A program made the position numbers and the translations under genes. This document shows positions 46,251 through 60,012 of a stretch of DNA of 64,000 nucleotides, one piece after another. Location of the stretch: NCBI RefSeq assembly GCF_048771995.1, contig NC_133024.1, positions 7,886,001-7,950,000 of the forward strand. The letters are read 5' to 3'. The DNA comes from Taeniopygia guttata. Lineage: Eukaryota > Chordata > Aves > Passeriformes > Estrildidae. Position 1 is the stretch's first letter. Each line of letters opens with the position of its first letter. The notes under the pieces are model-generated. The model was not told the origin of the DNA. It ran no database searches and was given only the letters and a program-made list of their open reading frames with translations.

Positions 46251-49200
46251 GCAGATTTGCAACCTTATGTAAAACTTTTAGGCTGAAAAAAGCCCAAAGG
46301 ATATAATTATTGCATTATTTTAATATATTAATCTAAAAAAAATGCCTTTCTTTACGGCATAAATTCCAGGTCAAAGTATCCTAAGTCTAACCTATATATG
46401 ATTGGCTAAAATAACATCTTATCAACAAGAAAACAATAGAAATGACACACATAAATTGGCAGCATGTAGACAATAATGGATCTCTCTTTTTCTCAAACTG
46501 AGATGTAAATACTATTTTTCCCTTTCTTTTCTGTGCTTTTTTTCCCCTTTAATGAAAAGAGGTACTTTAGCAGTGCCTGAGTAAAGATATAGCAAAACTT
46601 AATAGTGATTTGTTTGAAAATGTTCAGACTGCACCTTTATTACAGTTATTTTAACCAGTTGTCACATATTTTCTGATGATTGTTATAAGTTTTGTGCAAA
46701 TGCTCTTTCCCCTCTCCTCAAAAAAAGTCCTATAGTATACTCCTATATAGTATGTAGAAAATAATAATTTGATAATTTCTACTGCCATAGTGAATAGAAA
46801 AGTTGTCTTTTCCAGAAAGCAGCTATATTTCTAGATTTCTGGGGTTTTTTTGTATAGCCATTTTATCTTGCTTGAAGTAGACAAACAGCTGATTGAGTAC
46901 AAAAGAAGAAATATATCCTGTACACTTCTTCTTTTAGTTCAGAAAAGGCATACTTTTCATTAGTGGTGCTCCAATTTTTCTAAAAGAAAAAAAAACCAAT
47001 AAATTTGCTAAAGCAGCCAAAAGAACTTTCAGAGAAATGAACATAGGTACACCTTTGATGGATAGAGGGCAAGAGAAATGAGATCAGAGAGCAAATCTGA
47101 TGACACACATTTTCTGTGATTCAGATAGAATGTATTTACCTCAGTGTAGAAATAAAAAGTGTTAAAGGAAAGATGTTTAAGCCCAACAGAAAACAAAGGT
47201 AAAGATAACGCCACTGGGATCAGGTAGCAGAACAGTTCCTAGGAGGCAGGAATACACTCTTTTATGCTTTGTTTGCAAAATTAAACCCCAATTCAATTGA
47301 TACCATGCCACTGAAGACTTAAATCTGTATGTAAATTATTGCAACAACTTTTTGGAATGAAGGAGAAAAAAAAATCCTGGAAGTAGAAATTTGATACCTT
47401 TGGTAGTCTATGGAGAAAATCAGGTTGGGACAGTAAACTGTAGTGACATCACTCATTATGGCAGTAGCAGGCAAAAAAATGGTAGATAGCCAGTCAAGTA
47501 CCTTGATGCTCAGATTTCTCCATCTGTATCTACAAGTGAATATATTTTTTATTACATGATGGACAAATAGCTGTTTACCAGATTTGCAGCTCTGAGCACA
47601 TTAAGACATCTTTAATTTTAGTATCACACACTAAAATACCTGTTATTCTCCTTCCAGGCTGCCTCAGAAACATAGTGTTTACTTGCAGCTGTTGAAATCA
47701 AAGAAAATGGGTTGCTCTAGTTATTTTCATAAATAGTGCCAAAGTGTATTACCATGCTAACAATTCTAGAGATCATTCTGTGTAGCTTGTAATTTATTAT
47801 ATTCAAACACAAGTGTCCTCTGTGAAACAGACACTCTTGAGTCATAGTAGATTTTGCTCATACTTGAGATATAAAGGTATTTGACCTTTTCATTTGGAAA
47901 AAGCAAAGGAGGCTTAAGAGCCTTAAAGACTGAAGTTGTTTATTCCTGCTTCAAGGAAGGCTGTGAAATAGTTTGTCAACTCAGTGACTACAGGTCTTCT
48001 AAAGAATTTGCAAACCTCACATTCTAAGAAAATCATTCTTTGACATATCTACATGCAACTAATATCAATATATCTCACCTAGTTCGTGCAGCTGGGTGGC
48101 CAGAAAAAGTATTTTTTCTTCAGATGACATTGGTCTTTTTTCTGGAAAGTAAATGGTCTTTATAGGTCCCCCAAAGACCCATAAATATTTGAAAACACTT
48201 TAAAAATGATCATCTGGGGCTTTTGGCAACTATGTTGAGGTATCCATTTCATGAAGTGCATTCTCCCAGCACTTCACAATGGCTCACTGATCACACATTC
48301 CCTGGCTCACTCACACACATAAAACTACTGCTGTACATTTGATGCATTTATAGCACAGACACTGAATGGATATTATTTGTTACATATGGGCAAAGGAAGC
48401 CATTTCAGTATGAAGAGGTAATGCCCACTCAAACCTTGACACACTTTTGCTATTGCTGGAATCTGTAAAACTTATTTTTCTGCACTGTAGTAGAATGAAA
48501 CTGATTTATACTGTGTGTAGAACAAAACAGATTTCTTAAAAATAAGTACTATAACAGCTTTATAAAGAGCACCATCGCTGCATCAGATAAAAAAGTATTT
48601 TATTTGGATTTGTTCAAAATTTGGTGGGTGTATCTCATTAGGCAAAATTAATTGTATGTGTATTTGCAGTAAACTTGGGACCATCTAATTTAAAAATGAA
48701 TCCCTCAGTCCTGTAATCATTGGATTTGCAAATATAAATATGAGCAGTTCAGTAATTAAGGGACTTTAAAATACTTCACCAAAAAAGGGACACTGCAAGC
48801 TGTTACAAAGTTAATATATCAGCCAACTGTAAGTATTAAAAAAAGAAAAAAAGGAAAAAAGCAATAGAATTTCGTGATTCAAATGAGCGGAAGACATTGT
48901 GTCTCTGTGTATTACCAATCCCCAAAGTTGAGAATCTGCCCCAAAACCTTGGGGTTATACAGCTTTTAACAGTCGTGCTTTCTCAGTACTTCCTAATTTT
49001 GAAACCCCCTCTTTTCCAATGTGTACATGACTATGAGTTTTATCAGCTCTAAAAACAGTACCACGAGTAAATGATTCCAGTTCCAGCTGCAGCAGGGAGG
49101 TTCTCCTTCCCACCAGTATAATCTTGTGAATGCTGCAGCTTCACACGCCACAACAAAACTGCCTGCAGGGGAGACCAAGTCTGGAGCCTCCTTGCAAAAA

Positions 49201-49980
49201 TGCAATTGCTCTGCTTTCAGTTGTAGGAGTATTTATATGAACAGGTAAAGGCTGATGCATTTTGTGATTGCAGTCTTTGTAATAAAAATCTAGGAGGGAA
49301 GAGGAAAGGAAGGATGATCTTAAAGTCAAGGAACTGAATTTAGATGTTTGAGATGAGTTGCATTCAGCTCTTTCCTTTCCCTGAAAGCTCTTAAAGGCTA
49401 TGGTGAAAATTATTTGATCACCTCATTTCCTAATCTATTAAACATGGATAAAAGACTGCCTTTGCAGTCTTTTCTGAAGGACTCTTTTATTTAGCAGCTA
49501 ACTGCTTGAGGAGGCGATAACATCTCATTACAGGTACATTTAGCACAGAGATTTCTGAGATCCTAATCTTACTGCGGACCCTTCTGACATAAAAATGTTG
49601 GGAAACCTTTTGCAAATCACCCTGAAGGCCAGGTGCCATCTGTTTGCAGATTTCTGCCCACTGGCTTTAGATGCAGAGCTGAAGCCTGAACTATAGCCAG
49701 GTGTGCCTTGGTGCCATGCACTTGCCCGTGCCACACCTTGGCTGCATGCTTGGCTCTCCAAGTTAGTGCTGTCCCAATTTCTGCACCAAGATATGGCACC
49801 GGAATGCTGAAGTGCTCTTCTACCAGCCACAAATGCTGACTCTTCCTTTTTGACTAGTTTTCATGTGGATATGGCAGTCTGGTCAGAGAGAGTTAAGCTT
49901 TCCATGAATTGGTCTGGGAAGATTTAGGGAGCTGGAGAGAAAGAATGATAAACAACTGGTAACGATCTGCAGGTGGTGCT
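46251..49980. other. AT-rich noncoding stretch
   Basis: No gene recognised. It contains the second copy of the 38-bp repeat (48336-48373). A repeat-free AT-rich block at about 48540-48780 has enhancer-like texture (TTAGGCAAAATTAATTGTATG). Minus-strand frames near 49540-49830 are unrecognised. Confidence 0.5.
48336..48373 (+). repeat. Second copy of the 38-bp repeat
   Basis: Matches 45165-45202 with one mismatch. Here the sequence continues TATTTGTTACATATGG after GGATAT, so it lacks the palindromic right half seen at 45190-45211. Confidence 0.9.
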
Positions 49981-50174
49981 TGTAACAAGTTGTTCTTCTC
50001 CTAAAGATGTTTCCTGAAGGGCATCTTCCTAATTTGCCAATCATGTGAAATTGTTGATTAAATGACCAATCAGGTCCACCTGTAGCAGACCAGGGTATAA
50101 AAGGGGTTTCAATAAATGTGGGGCTTTTAGCCTCCTGACCTAGAGTCTGTGTCACTTTATCTGTTCCTGACTCA
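49981..50174 (+). mobile_element. Putative short ERV LTR
   Basis: Begins TGTAACAAGTTG and ends CCTGACTCA. It holds two CCAAT boxes (about 50037 and 50066-50070), a TATA box GTATAAAAGG at about 50095-50104 and AATAAA at 50111-50116, in the order expected for a compact U3-R-U5 of about 194 bp. One base after the CA end comes TGGTGACATT, resembling the start of a retroviral primer-binding site (TGGTGAC...). No clear target-site duplication. Left boundary uncertain. Confidence 0.55.
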
Positions 50175-53100
50175 ATGGTGACATTCTCATGCACACAGAA
50201 ACTTAAAGAGCCAGCCAGCAAATCTACAAACCAAACAAATGCTGCCTTCCCTGGTGCCGGCTTTGCCAAACTTCAGCTGCAGCAACAGAAGACCTTGAAG
50301 CCACTCAGCTATTTGCTGTGCATTGGCAATCCCTGTGTGTCAGTCAGAGGGCTTGCAAGAGCTAATTGTCAGCTAGAAGGGAGGCCAAGTTCTCTTTTCT
50401 CTCTGTCTGACCCCCAGTGAGGGCCTTGGTGCAGGTGTGATGAGAGCTGGGGGCTTGCAGGTTTTGGCTGATGGAACAGTTCAAAGCCATCTCAGAGCTG
50501 AGCATTAAGTGGGGCTTTGAGCCATGGGCTGCCCTGCCAAATGTGTAACTGGGACATCATTTACTTCTGAGTCATTCTGAACCCAAGAAATCCTCTCCTG
50601 ATGTGCCTTTTTTTTGTTTATATATAGGTATTTAGTCCCTGTCATAACAAGTGGTCTGGAATAGTTTATGTAGGGAGTGTAAAAGACTGACAGACTGCTA
50701 TTGTGTACCAGAGAGAAAGGGAAAGATGTTCCAACACATCCTAAATGCATCAATATAATTATTTAACAGATTGTTACCTAGGTCACTGAGAACTTGAGTA
50801 GCTTTTTCTTGCCACGTTTCCTTTATCGAATCACCTGAAAATAGAAATCACTGTCTAGGAATCTGGCTAAAAATTTGGCTTGCTTGACCTAATAACCAAA
50901 AGGAAATTCTCTCAGTAAATTTATTTTAATCACAAACTAAATAATGACAAAGTGTTAAATACAATAAGCCAGAAACCTTTTCCTAATGCTGCATGCATGG
51001 AGGGAGGAAATCACAATGTACTCTAGGTACTTTCTGCTACCTTAGTAACTGACTCTTATTAGATGGAGAAATTTCAATGGCTTCAGGTGGCGTAAGTTAC
51101 TCACTAAGATGACTAAAGTCTCTTTACCAGCAATTTCTTCTGTTTTATAAGTGAAGACAAGAGAATAACACAGGAAAAAATCCTGTCCATAATCCCATAG
51201 CAAATTCTCATAGGTGTTATCATCCTGCTAATTAAAAACCTCTAATATAGCCTTGGTTTTGTTGATCTGGAGTATTGACCCTGAATTAAATTCCTAGGTA
51301 TTAGAAAGAGATATTATGGAAATATCATTCCTGCTCCTAAAGCTCCTGATCAACTTTTACATGAATACCAGCATAGGTTTATATATTTTATACATACATA
51401 TATATACACACACATTTATATATTTACATTATTAGAACACATTTGATTAGCATAATATAATCTTTTCTCCCCAGGCTTTCTGTGTAAACAATGAGGAAAA
51501 AGTCCCTCTTCATACAGCTCTGCTTTAAGTTTAGACCTGATCTGAATGTGAAAAATATGTTTTGCTTCAAAAAGAGCTATTTAAGATTAGAATGCTGCAT
51601 TTTTGTATTTTCACTTCTTCTCATTACAAAAGTGAAGAACCACTTCCAAATGTACTTAACACAGGTTTGACCTTCTAATAGAGTCAATATAAGTTTAACT
51701 TCAAAAACTTGCAGGTTGCTGCAAAATGTAATTTAGATTACTGATGTTTTATGGGTGGTGAAGTGACCCAGTTCATAATTTTTGCATGAGTAATAATAAC
51801 AATTAGAAAAGGCTTGACTGAAAATATCTATAATAAACACCTCTAAAGTTTTACAGATGTGAGGGATTCATCACAGATGAAAAGAGAGATGCTAATCTGA
51901 AAACATAATGCGTTTGCAAAGGAAACATATTCTTCTACCAGCAACTTTTTGTTCCTATTAAAGTTTTCTCCAGTCATTCATCCTTCATAGACACCCAAAC
52001 AAAATCTGTATTAGTTTGACAGCAAGGGGAAATGGTCATTCTTAAAATTTACAGTAAATAAATTTAAACAAGTCGAAGATATTAATCTAAAACTATTGTC
52101 ACTAAATACCAGGGAACCAGCCCTGTTATAAAAGTGATATGAACATGATCAGAGGCACTGCTTTTCTGAACAGCACTCTTTTATGGGCACAATTGATGGG
52201 CAATATCATAAAAGAGGCACTATACACATTTCTCCACCCAAGAAAAGCACAGGAATTCACCTCACATCAGTCCTGTTGCTCACACTAATCAATAAATACC
52301 CAATATGGATGATCCAGCAGCTGGCAATGTGATTGTGCATTTTTGTTACACAGACCACATGTTTCTGGGACCTGGAAATGTTCAGATCAGCAGTGGGGTA
52401 AAATCAAAGGGTAAAGGGCACAGGAAGGCCTCACCAAGGGTACAACTGGGCCTCTGTTAAGCATATACCTGCTGGAACCAGTGGCAAGATGTGTCACTTG
52501 TGATATTTTTCATAATTACATTTTCCTAATATATAATCAGGTTCGCAATCTTCCATGATATGCTCGTTATCCAGAGTCAGTTTCTTATTACTTTTATTTT
52601 TCTGAAGTTCATGAACACGTATAAAAAGATGACATTTCTATGTCCACATACCTATATGAATTCAGAAGGGGAAAAAAAAAACCAAAAAAACTGTCCTAAA
52701 GAATAGCTTTGCTCTGTAGGGAGTCCTGAAACAATAATTTTTTCTCAAATTCTGAAATAGTGTCCCATCACAAAAGTAAGGCCACATAAAGTTACTATTC
52801 CATCCAGCTTTTTCCTTCTTGCAGGTTCAGAAAATAACCAGAATGTGTGGTTGGCAGGGTATTCCGGTACCATGTGTTCCAGGCTCTCAATTTTTTTACC
52901 CTAAATTGTCTATGAATCATGCCAAAAAGTTTACAGGAGGAAAATACTTCAGAGCTGATCTTCTTTCCAGGTGGCCCCAACTCCCATCTCCAGAGCTTTT
53001 CAAAAATCAAAAGGTAAAGTTCAATGTAGGTGGCAGGGTGTCCTCACTCACAGTGATCCTTGCTAAGGAAAGTTAAATGCTGTAGTTTGAATTTTAAGAC

Positions 53101-56100
53101 ATTCTCAGTGATTTCACGTGTAGCTATATCACCCACAGTCCAATTTTTTGCTGCAGGGGATAGCAGATTATGAGGAAATAACCTGACAAGCATGGCATTA
53201 AAATACTGACCCTGCTTACATTTTGGGGTGCAGAAACAGGGAGTACTTAATGTGCACCTTTCGGGTTCTGGAGAGCATCTGCTTTGAACAGGCAAAGCTG
53301 GTGTGCTGTAAAGTGACAAATTTATGGCCTGAAATAGACAAAGGCTAAGAGAACATGAAATTATAAATGGATACCAAATCGAGTGCTAAATTTATTGTGA
53401 TGGACTATAAATATACACCTGTTATAACTTCACCCAATGTGTCCAAATTGCTAGCTTGCCAGATTCAAATGTATTGCAGTAATCAAGAGAAAATGTAAAG
53501 ATATGTAAAATTATGTAAAGTATCCCGAGCTCCTGCTATGTTTTCAGCTACAGAGATTCAGTTGGTGAAGTAAAACTGCTTTTGAATTCCCACATAAACT
53601 TGTATTGCTCAAAATCTGATTTAGACTGAGCTTTTGGTGTAGGTGAGAGACACATGAAAGCTACAGCAAGTTATAATGCTGGATTATCCCATCATATTGT
53701 CCCGTGACCATGGAAGCAAAGCAAGTTAAAGTACCATCCCTGATGGAAAATTAACTATAATTTAACCTGTCTCTTGTGTCTTCCTAGCGTGAACTGGAGA
53801 AACATGGAACAGACCTTTAAGTGGTGGGCAGCTGGCAAGCTAAAATAGGCTTGTTTTATAATGGAGTGTTTGGAGAAACATACATATAGATGTAGAAAAT
53901 TTTTTCTCTAATTCACAGGGGTTAGAGAGCTTTGTATCACTCAAATGCTAATATCTGAGCTGGCTTTCAGGAAACCTTTTGCTTCACTTTTCATATTTTT
54001 TGGATCAGTTTCCTGCTATAAATAAGGTAAGATCTGAGTTCAAGTGAGTCAAAATGTCAGAGTTCTTTCACAGTTTGTTTTTTTTTTTTTTTTGGTGAAG
54101 GTGCAAGTCAGAGAAAAGTAAGAGCTCAAAGAAAAAAACTAAAGAAAAATAAAAATGCTTTTTCACAGTTTTTGACTGTGTTCAGAGGAGAAAAAGATTG
54201 ACAGAGGCAACCCAAATGCAAAATGTCATCTTCTGCTTGATGAGAGAAGGGAAACCTGTATTTTCCAGGGCAGATATTCCCCTTGGCTCAGTGTTACAGG
54301 TCTCCACCACCTGATTCCTGGAGGTGGGCATGGAGAGAGCCTACTCCAAGCTAGGAGATCAAGAATGAGACCCAAGCAAATGCATAGTTGGCCCTGATAA
54401 ACATCTGGTGTGTGAGAAAGGATGAATGGATGGTTCCCCATGGAATTTCTTTAATAAAGTCATGGCCCGCTGCTTAAATACCTGTCTGCCACTCCTGCAT
54501 GTCCTGATCTAGGTAAGTACAGGCCATGGTTTGGCTTCTACCTATGACTGGTTTAATTGGAAATATGTCAGCTTCTATGGCCCATTACCCAGGGTAGTGA
54601 TTGCAATGAAGATTTAAGAATATATATCTTAATTAAATTTAACAGGGTGTGCTTGCCTAAACAAAACTTGCTTTCCATCTTCATCAATCAAAATAAAGAT
54701 CCAATCTATTTCTACTGACTTGTGTTGATTTCCACTTTTAAAGAAACCTTGCCAATAGGACTGGAATGTGAATCACTTGCGAAAATATTTTTCCCAGTTG
54801 GTCCTAAATAATTTTGAATAAACAATTTTGTAGTTTATTATACACGTTTGACTCAAATAATCTGCCACTTCCTTGGGGAATAAGAAAAGTTGTCTGATTT
54901 TCATTGTTTTTAGTTGTCTTTGTATATATTCTGAAATATGAAGACTTCTGTGTTTCAATACCAAAGGGCAGTTTCAAATCACTGTGCTTAATTAGTATGT
55001 AAATATTAATCAAAACATCACTATTTACAGCTTCCCATATAATGAACTGCAATGTAACTTCAGCATTATTAACTGTTCTATGATTTGTTTTTCTACTTTC
55101 TTTTAAAGGCTTACAATATAAACCAGAGAAACAAAGTATAAAATATACAGTAAATTAGGTTTCAAAGCATAATATGTTAAAGGAAAATTTGAAGTCATTA
55201 GTCAGAGATATATTAGACTTAATGGATAAAATATGTTGGGATATTTTTGTAAGTTCTCTGTTGTTACATGAGAATTTACCAAAGAATCATAGCCCTTGAG
55301 TTTCCCCAGAGTAAATTTATATTTTCTACACACATATGAATGCTTGAACACAGGTTCAATTCTGTTTCTACTGAACAAAATTCCCATCAACTTAAAAGAA
55401 AGTGAAATAGTATCCAATAGAAAGGAGTTATGGTTATCTAGGAACTGGTGGTGTTTTATCTTTAAGGGCTATTTCTCAGTAATAAAAAAATTCTTTGTCC
55501 TTCCCATTTCCAACACACAGAGCCAGGTAAAAGTGTGTACTGAATCCAAGAGGCCTATTCTAAGAGTTAGCATTAATACACTGACAGGAAAGATGCTGTA
55601 GAACCTGCAGATTGGGTACTCAGTCTCTTTTAGTACTGTACTACTCCTTAATACACTATTTCATAACATTTGTAGCTTTCCAACCTGGAGTTAAGATTAC
55701 CAATGATATTCTGCACAAAAGTGTAGAACTTCCATAGCTTTTGTCTAATAGCTGCCCAAGGGGTGTGTTTATCATTTATCCTAGAGCTTAGATAGGAAAT
55801 TGCTTTTAGAATCTCTATTTGTTCCTTAATCCACTAGCATTTTTTTATTTCATGTTTAGCAGCAATATGTGGAGCTCTGCTGATCTAATCACATCCCTCT
55901 TCTCAAACTAGTGATATGAATTTTTTATGATGCTGTGGCATTGCAATGAGACACTGTGGCTAAAAGTAACAACCCTGTAATGCTGAAATGCGATTTATTA
56001 CCTAACCATTAATGCTGTGTATGACATGCATTTGCAAGAGAATAATGCAAAGTGGAACAGGTAGACTGAAAGGGATAGTAGAAAAATTGGGAATGCAAGT

Positions 56101-58269
56101 CTTTCCTTAGGAGAAGTGTGTTTCTGAGCTAGAAATATGCCTGAACACACACGTGTGTACCACGGTTTTATTTTTTCTGTCTTTCATAGATAGCCCCAAG
56201 CCACCTCTGCCCTCACCAAGCTGACTGGATGCACACCAAATCTTACCCAAAGACCACTGGAGTGCAGCTCCATGTCAGAGCCTTCATAGCAAACCCTGTC
56301 CATGCTCAGCTGCCTCTCTGGCAAGGCTGGAAAGGTTGATGAGTGCAAGTCTCGGGATGTTTAAAGTATGTCAGAATGATCACAAAGAGACAGCTATTCA
56401 AGCCAAAGCAGAACATCAGGATAAAAAAGCCCTCCCAAATCAAGTTAGTCTGGAAATTAGAAGATGCCTAACCTAAAAAGAAGTAGGATTTCAGATGGCC
56501 TTTCAAACAGAATAGTGATCAGCAATGAACTAATTGCTTCTGGCGAGTACCTTCCAAAGGAGTTTCTGGAGGCTCATTGTACATGACTAAAGGAACTGCA
56601 TTAAATATTCCACATAGTTCTTTCCAGGCATGTGCTCCTAATAATTACACAAAGCAGCAATAAATTATGCAAGGTCTGTAGCACAAGTAATGGGAAATAT
56701 CTTCACCTTCTGCTGAGAGAACCTCCTGCTTGAGGTTTGAAATGCTTAATGGTGCGAGCGTCCCATAAATAGAACTGCAGAGTAGACAACTTCTGATATA
56801 TTCACGGCTTTGCTTCAGGGAAGTGTTCACACTAATGAATGTCTCTTTGTATCTTCAGGAGCTATTTGGTCTCAGAAATGGATCTAGTAGTTGTCTGAGA
56901 ATATATCCTGAATGTTTTCAGTGCATTCATTTCAGATTGTATTAATATTTGTGTTGATTCAATTTTCATTTGAACTAGACCTGGGAAATTTCCAACAAAT
57001 GGTTAGTAATAGTCTGAGTTTCTGGACCCTTTTACTCTTTCTCTCCAGGTTTAATTTGACTAAGATTTACAGAGTTATCAATTATTTCTTATTTTAAAAT
57101 CTACTTTTGAAAATATCAGCAAGTATGTTTCCAAAAAAAAATCCCGAACAACCCAACCCCAAATATAGGTTTAGATTTTAGCTGCCATTTTCAAAATGCT
57201 CTCAGTTCTGAGTGGAAAAGAGTGTCTTCTTTTCACCAGAAGAAAATATTTCCAACAACTCAATGATTCATCACTTGAAGCACACACTTGTCTATAAGCA
57301 CAGGCAGCAGCTTTGATGTATTGACATCTGCATTATACTGATTCCAGGGTATGGATTTTGTAGAATTAATTGCTAACTCAATAGTTAAGGAGATGCTTCT
57401 TTGATTCTTGTATTTTAGTTCTGAAAAGAACTCTCTCAAAAGTTTTGAGATCAACTGAGTGGAATGGTTTTAATTGGTGGAAATGTTATAGACTCTAAAG
57501 CAACAGGTACTGCATCCCATCCAAAAATTATTTTGAAAAATAATGCCATTCATCTGGTTTTGCACTTGTAGATCCTTCACCTCAGTGCTTGATACTTCAT
57601 TAGTAGCTTAAACCTGGAGTGAAAAGAGTGAAATAAATCATGAAAATTAGACAGGGACTTGAGAACTGAATATAATTTCTCTTAGCTTGTGTTTTGAAAA
57701 AAACCAAATTTTCCAGATAATGCTCTAAAATATGAAGAATCCCAAGTAACTCTGCAGGTGCCTATGTAGGTAATACTGTAAACCTTTTTAAGTGTTACAT
57801 AAGGGGATAAAAGAACTACTTGTGATTCCATTTTTAATACATGTTAAACCCACAGCACAACTGAGACGGTAAAGTTTCAGCATTCCAAGCAGTTAAAATA
57901 ACATGCATTTAAAATCTCATATTAAAAGGAAAGGTTAAACAGGAATGTCACAGCAAATGCGTGCTGGCTTCCTTACAGACTCCTTCACTCTGCTCCACTG
58001 CCATGGTTGAGATAAATGGAGGCAGGTTTGATCAGTAATACCTGGAACCCTTTCTCTCCTTTTTTTGCAACAGAAACAAAGATTTTGATATTCACATAAT
58101 GGCAAAGTGTATATATATTTATTGAGCTTGGTCTTGGAGTTTCCTGTGCTGGAGGAGAGCAAGTTACTAAAAGTTTATAATAATGAGATCAAAATAGCCT
58201 TTATAGTTATTATAAGAAGATCTCTAAATTTTTGGCTGTTTTTGAGATGTGATTAGATTGGGGTTTAAA
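50175..58269. other. Eight kilobases without recognisable genes
   Basis: If the preceding LTR is a 5' LTR, the first few hundred bases could be degraded ERV leader, but no viral coding motif is visible. The remainder is AT-rich with a TA/CA microsatellite at 51380-51425 and a T17 tract at about 54078-54094. No open frame exceeds about 101 codons and none is recognised. Confidence 0.5.
51380..51425. repeat. TA/CA-rich microsatellite
   Basis: Imperfect run of TATA, CATA and CACA dinucleotides. Simple repeat. Confidence 0.8.
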
Positions 58270-59169
58270 AGTAGAAATGTTTCTAGAGACCCCACCTGCA
58301 GGGCTGCATCAGCTCTGGGCTCCAGCACAGCAAGGACAGGGACCTGCTGGAGCCAGGCCAGAGGAGGCACCGAGGGGAGCAGAGGGATGGAGCAGCTCTG
58401 CTGGGAGGAAAGGCTTGAGAGAATTGGGATTGTTCAGGTTGGAAAAGAAAAGGTTTTGGGATGACCTAATTGTGGTCTTCCAGTACCTGAAGAGACCCAA
58501 CAAGAATGATGGAGAAAGACTATTTACAAGGGTCTGGAGTGATAGAACAAGGGGGAACAGCTTCAAACTGACAGAGAGTAGGGTTAGATTAGAGACTATG
58601 AAAAAATTCTTGACTGTTGGGGGGGTGAGGCATTGGAATCCTGAGGTTGCCCAGAGAAGCTGTGGCTGCCTCATCCCTGGAAGTGTTCAAGGCCAGGTTG
58701 GATGGAGCTCTGAGCAGCCTGGTCTAGCGGAAGGTGTCCCAGCCCATGGCACAGGGGCAGGAACTAGATGATCTTTAAGATCCCTTTCAACTCAGGCCAT
58801 TTATTACATCGTACTCATGGGCACTCTGTGCCCCCTTCCCCGGGACCTTGTGACTCCGATCAAGATAACCCCTGGATCCTCCTTCCTGCCCCAACGGGGT
58901 TGGCAGAGAGCCAGGGAAGCCCACCCTGTCCAAAGTCTATATAAACCCCTGACAATTCCTGTTCATCCTCTTTTGCCCCGCTCTCCCCTAGGACATCACA
59001 GAATAAAGAGAGCTGCACCAACATATATCAGGGTAAGAGCCTCTTTTGGAAATCTTTGCCATCTCCTGATATTCTTCCCCTCAAAGCCTCAGATCTCTGG
59101 GCTAGCCTGATAATTCAGGGGGCTGTGAGGGGGGGAACGTCACCCATTCTATGATTTTATGATTCCATA
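58270..59169 (+). mobile_element. CR1 LINE 3' fragment split by an LTR
   Basis: The sense CR1 runs 58270-58801: CTCTGGGCTCCAGCACA, GACCTGCTGGAGCCAGGCCA, TCCAGTACCTGAAGAG, ACAAGGGGGAACAGCTTCAA, TGAGGCATTGGAATCCTGAG, CATCCCTGGAAGTGTTCAAG, GGTCTAGCGGAAGGTGTCCC, AACTAGATGATCTTTAAGAT and CAACTCAGGCCATT. The missing terminus CCATTCTATGATTTTATGATT resumes at 59143-59169. The 341-bp piece between is an inserted LTR. The CR1 is 5'-truncated. The 164-codon frame at 58277-58771 lies in its noncoding 3' part and is not a gene. Confidence 0.93.
58802..59142 (+). mobile_element. Solo LTR inserted in the CR1
   Basis: A 341-bp insertion bounded by GCCATT (58796-58801) and CCCATT (59143-59148), a 6-bp target duplication with one mismatch, both matching the CR1 position they interrupt. 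TATATAAA at 58938-58945 and AATAAA at 59002-59007 give plus orientation and a very short R. The 3' end is GTCA. The 5' end reads TATTAC, where TG would be expected, so the first dinucleotide has probably mutated. No internal viral sequence. Confidence 0.75.
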
Positions 59170-59944
59170 TAAGGCAATCTATTACCTTTGTTTCCTATGG
59201 CTGCTCAGCTCTCGGGTGGATGGGTTTCTTCCGTTTCCCTTCTGCAGTACTATGTGTCAGCTCTATTTAACAAGCAAGAACAAGGCTTGAGAGTAATTGT
59301 GCCTTCAAAAAGCCCCAGATTACTCACAGAAGATCTGCTATTATTAAAAGGCCTTATTGTATGGATTCGTTGTATTTATACACTGAATGAAACTTATCAC
59401 TGTCAGAATTTTTGCCCAGGACTCTGAACTCTGGACAAGCAAGCAAGATGAATTAAAGATATACCCTCAGTGAAAAAATTGAGCAGTTGAAATTCTCATC
59501 ATCATTGTTATCAAAATGCATAAAATTACCAGAGAAAGTTTAATTATCTTAATAATCTGCATTTTAATACCAGAAATTTCAAAAAGAGAAGACAGAAATA
59601 AGTTAGCTTAAGTTCTATGAGTAATATCAGTGTTTTATCTGAAAAATAATGTAATAGCTTTCATTTCCCCCCACCAAATTTGCAGTTAACTATGAAATTG
59701 TTGCAGAATTTGCTGTTAAATCTCCACTTAAAAATGAAAAATTCCTTTTCTTGGAATAGAGAGAGGGACAAAAAAGCTTTTAATTGATTCAAAAATGAAG
59801 AGTCAGTTTTAAAGTTTGAGGTGCCTATACCCCCCAGATTCCTAGGAGTAGGATAATTTCTGGAATCTTACACCTCCAGAAGTTCACCTCAAACAATGGA
59901 AAACAAATTGTTGAAAAAAGAAGCCACCTGCTCCACAAGAAACG
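59170..59944. other. Noncoding spacer
   Basis: AT-rich sequence between CR1 fragments. Nothing recognised. Confidence 0.5.
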
Positions 59945-60012
59945 AACTGTAGTGCTAGTGGACAGGTGGCCTCCAGAAGTCCCTTCCAACCAAAATTACG
60001 CTGTGATTCACT
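59945..60012 (+). mobile_element. CR1 3' terminus fragment
   Basis: GACAGGTGGCCTCCAGAAGT, then CCCTTCCAACCAAAATTACG and CTGTGATTCA, match the final 60-70 bp of a CR1 in sense orientation. Very short. Confidence 0.7.

Noticed and set aside
49540..49832. Overlapping minus-strand frames before the 50-kb LTR
   Set aside because: No retroviral or host-protein motif. Both frames are short and overlap each other.
56150..56340. Possible splice acceptor (TTTTTTCTGTCTTTCATAG) followed by a GC-richer stretch
   Set aside because: The downstream sequence shows no conserved reading frame or donor site that I can support. Polypyrimidine-AG words are common.
58277..58771. 164-codon plus-strand frame
   Set aside because: Lies wholly in the noncoding 3' region of a CR1 element. 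CR1 copies often keep chance frames there.
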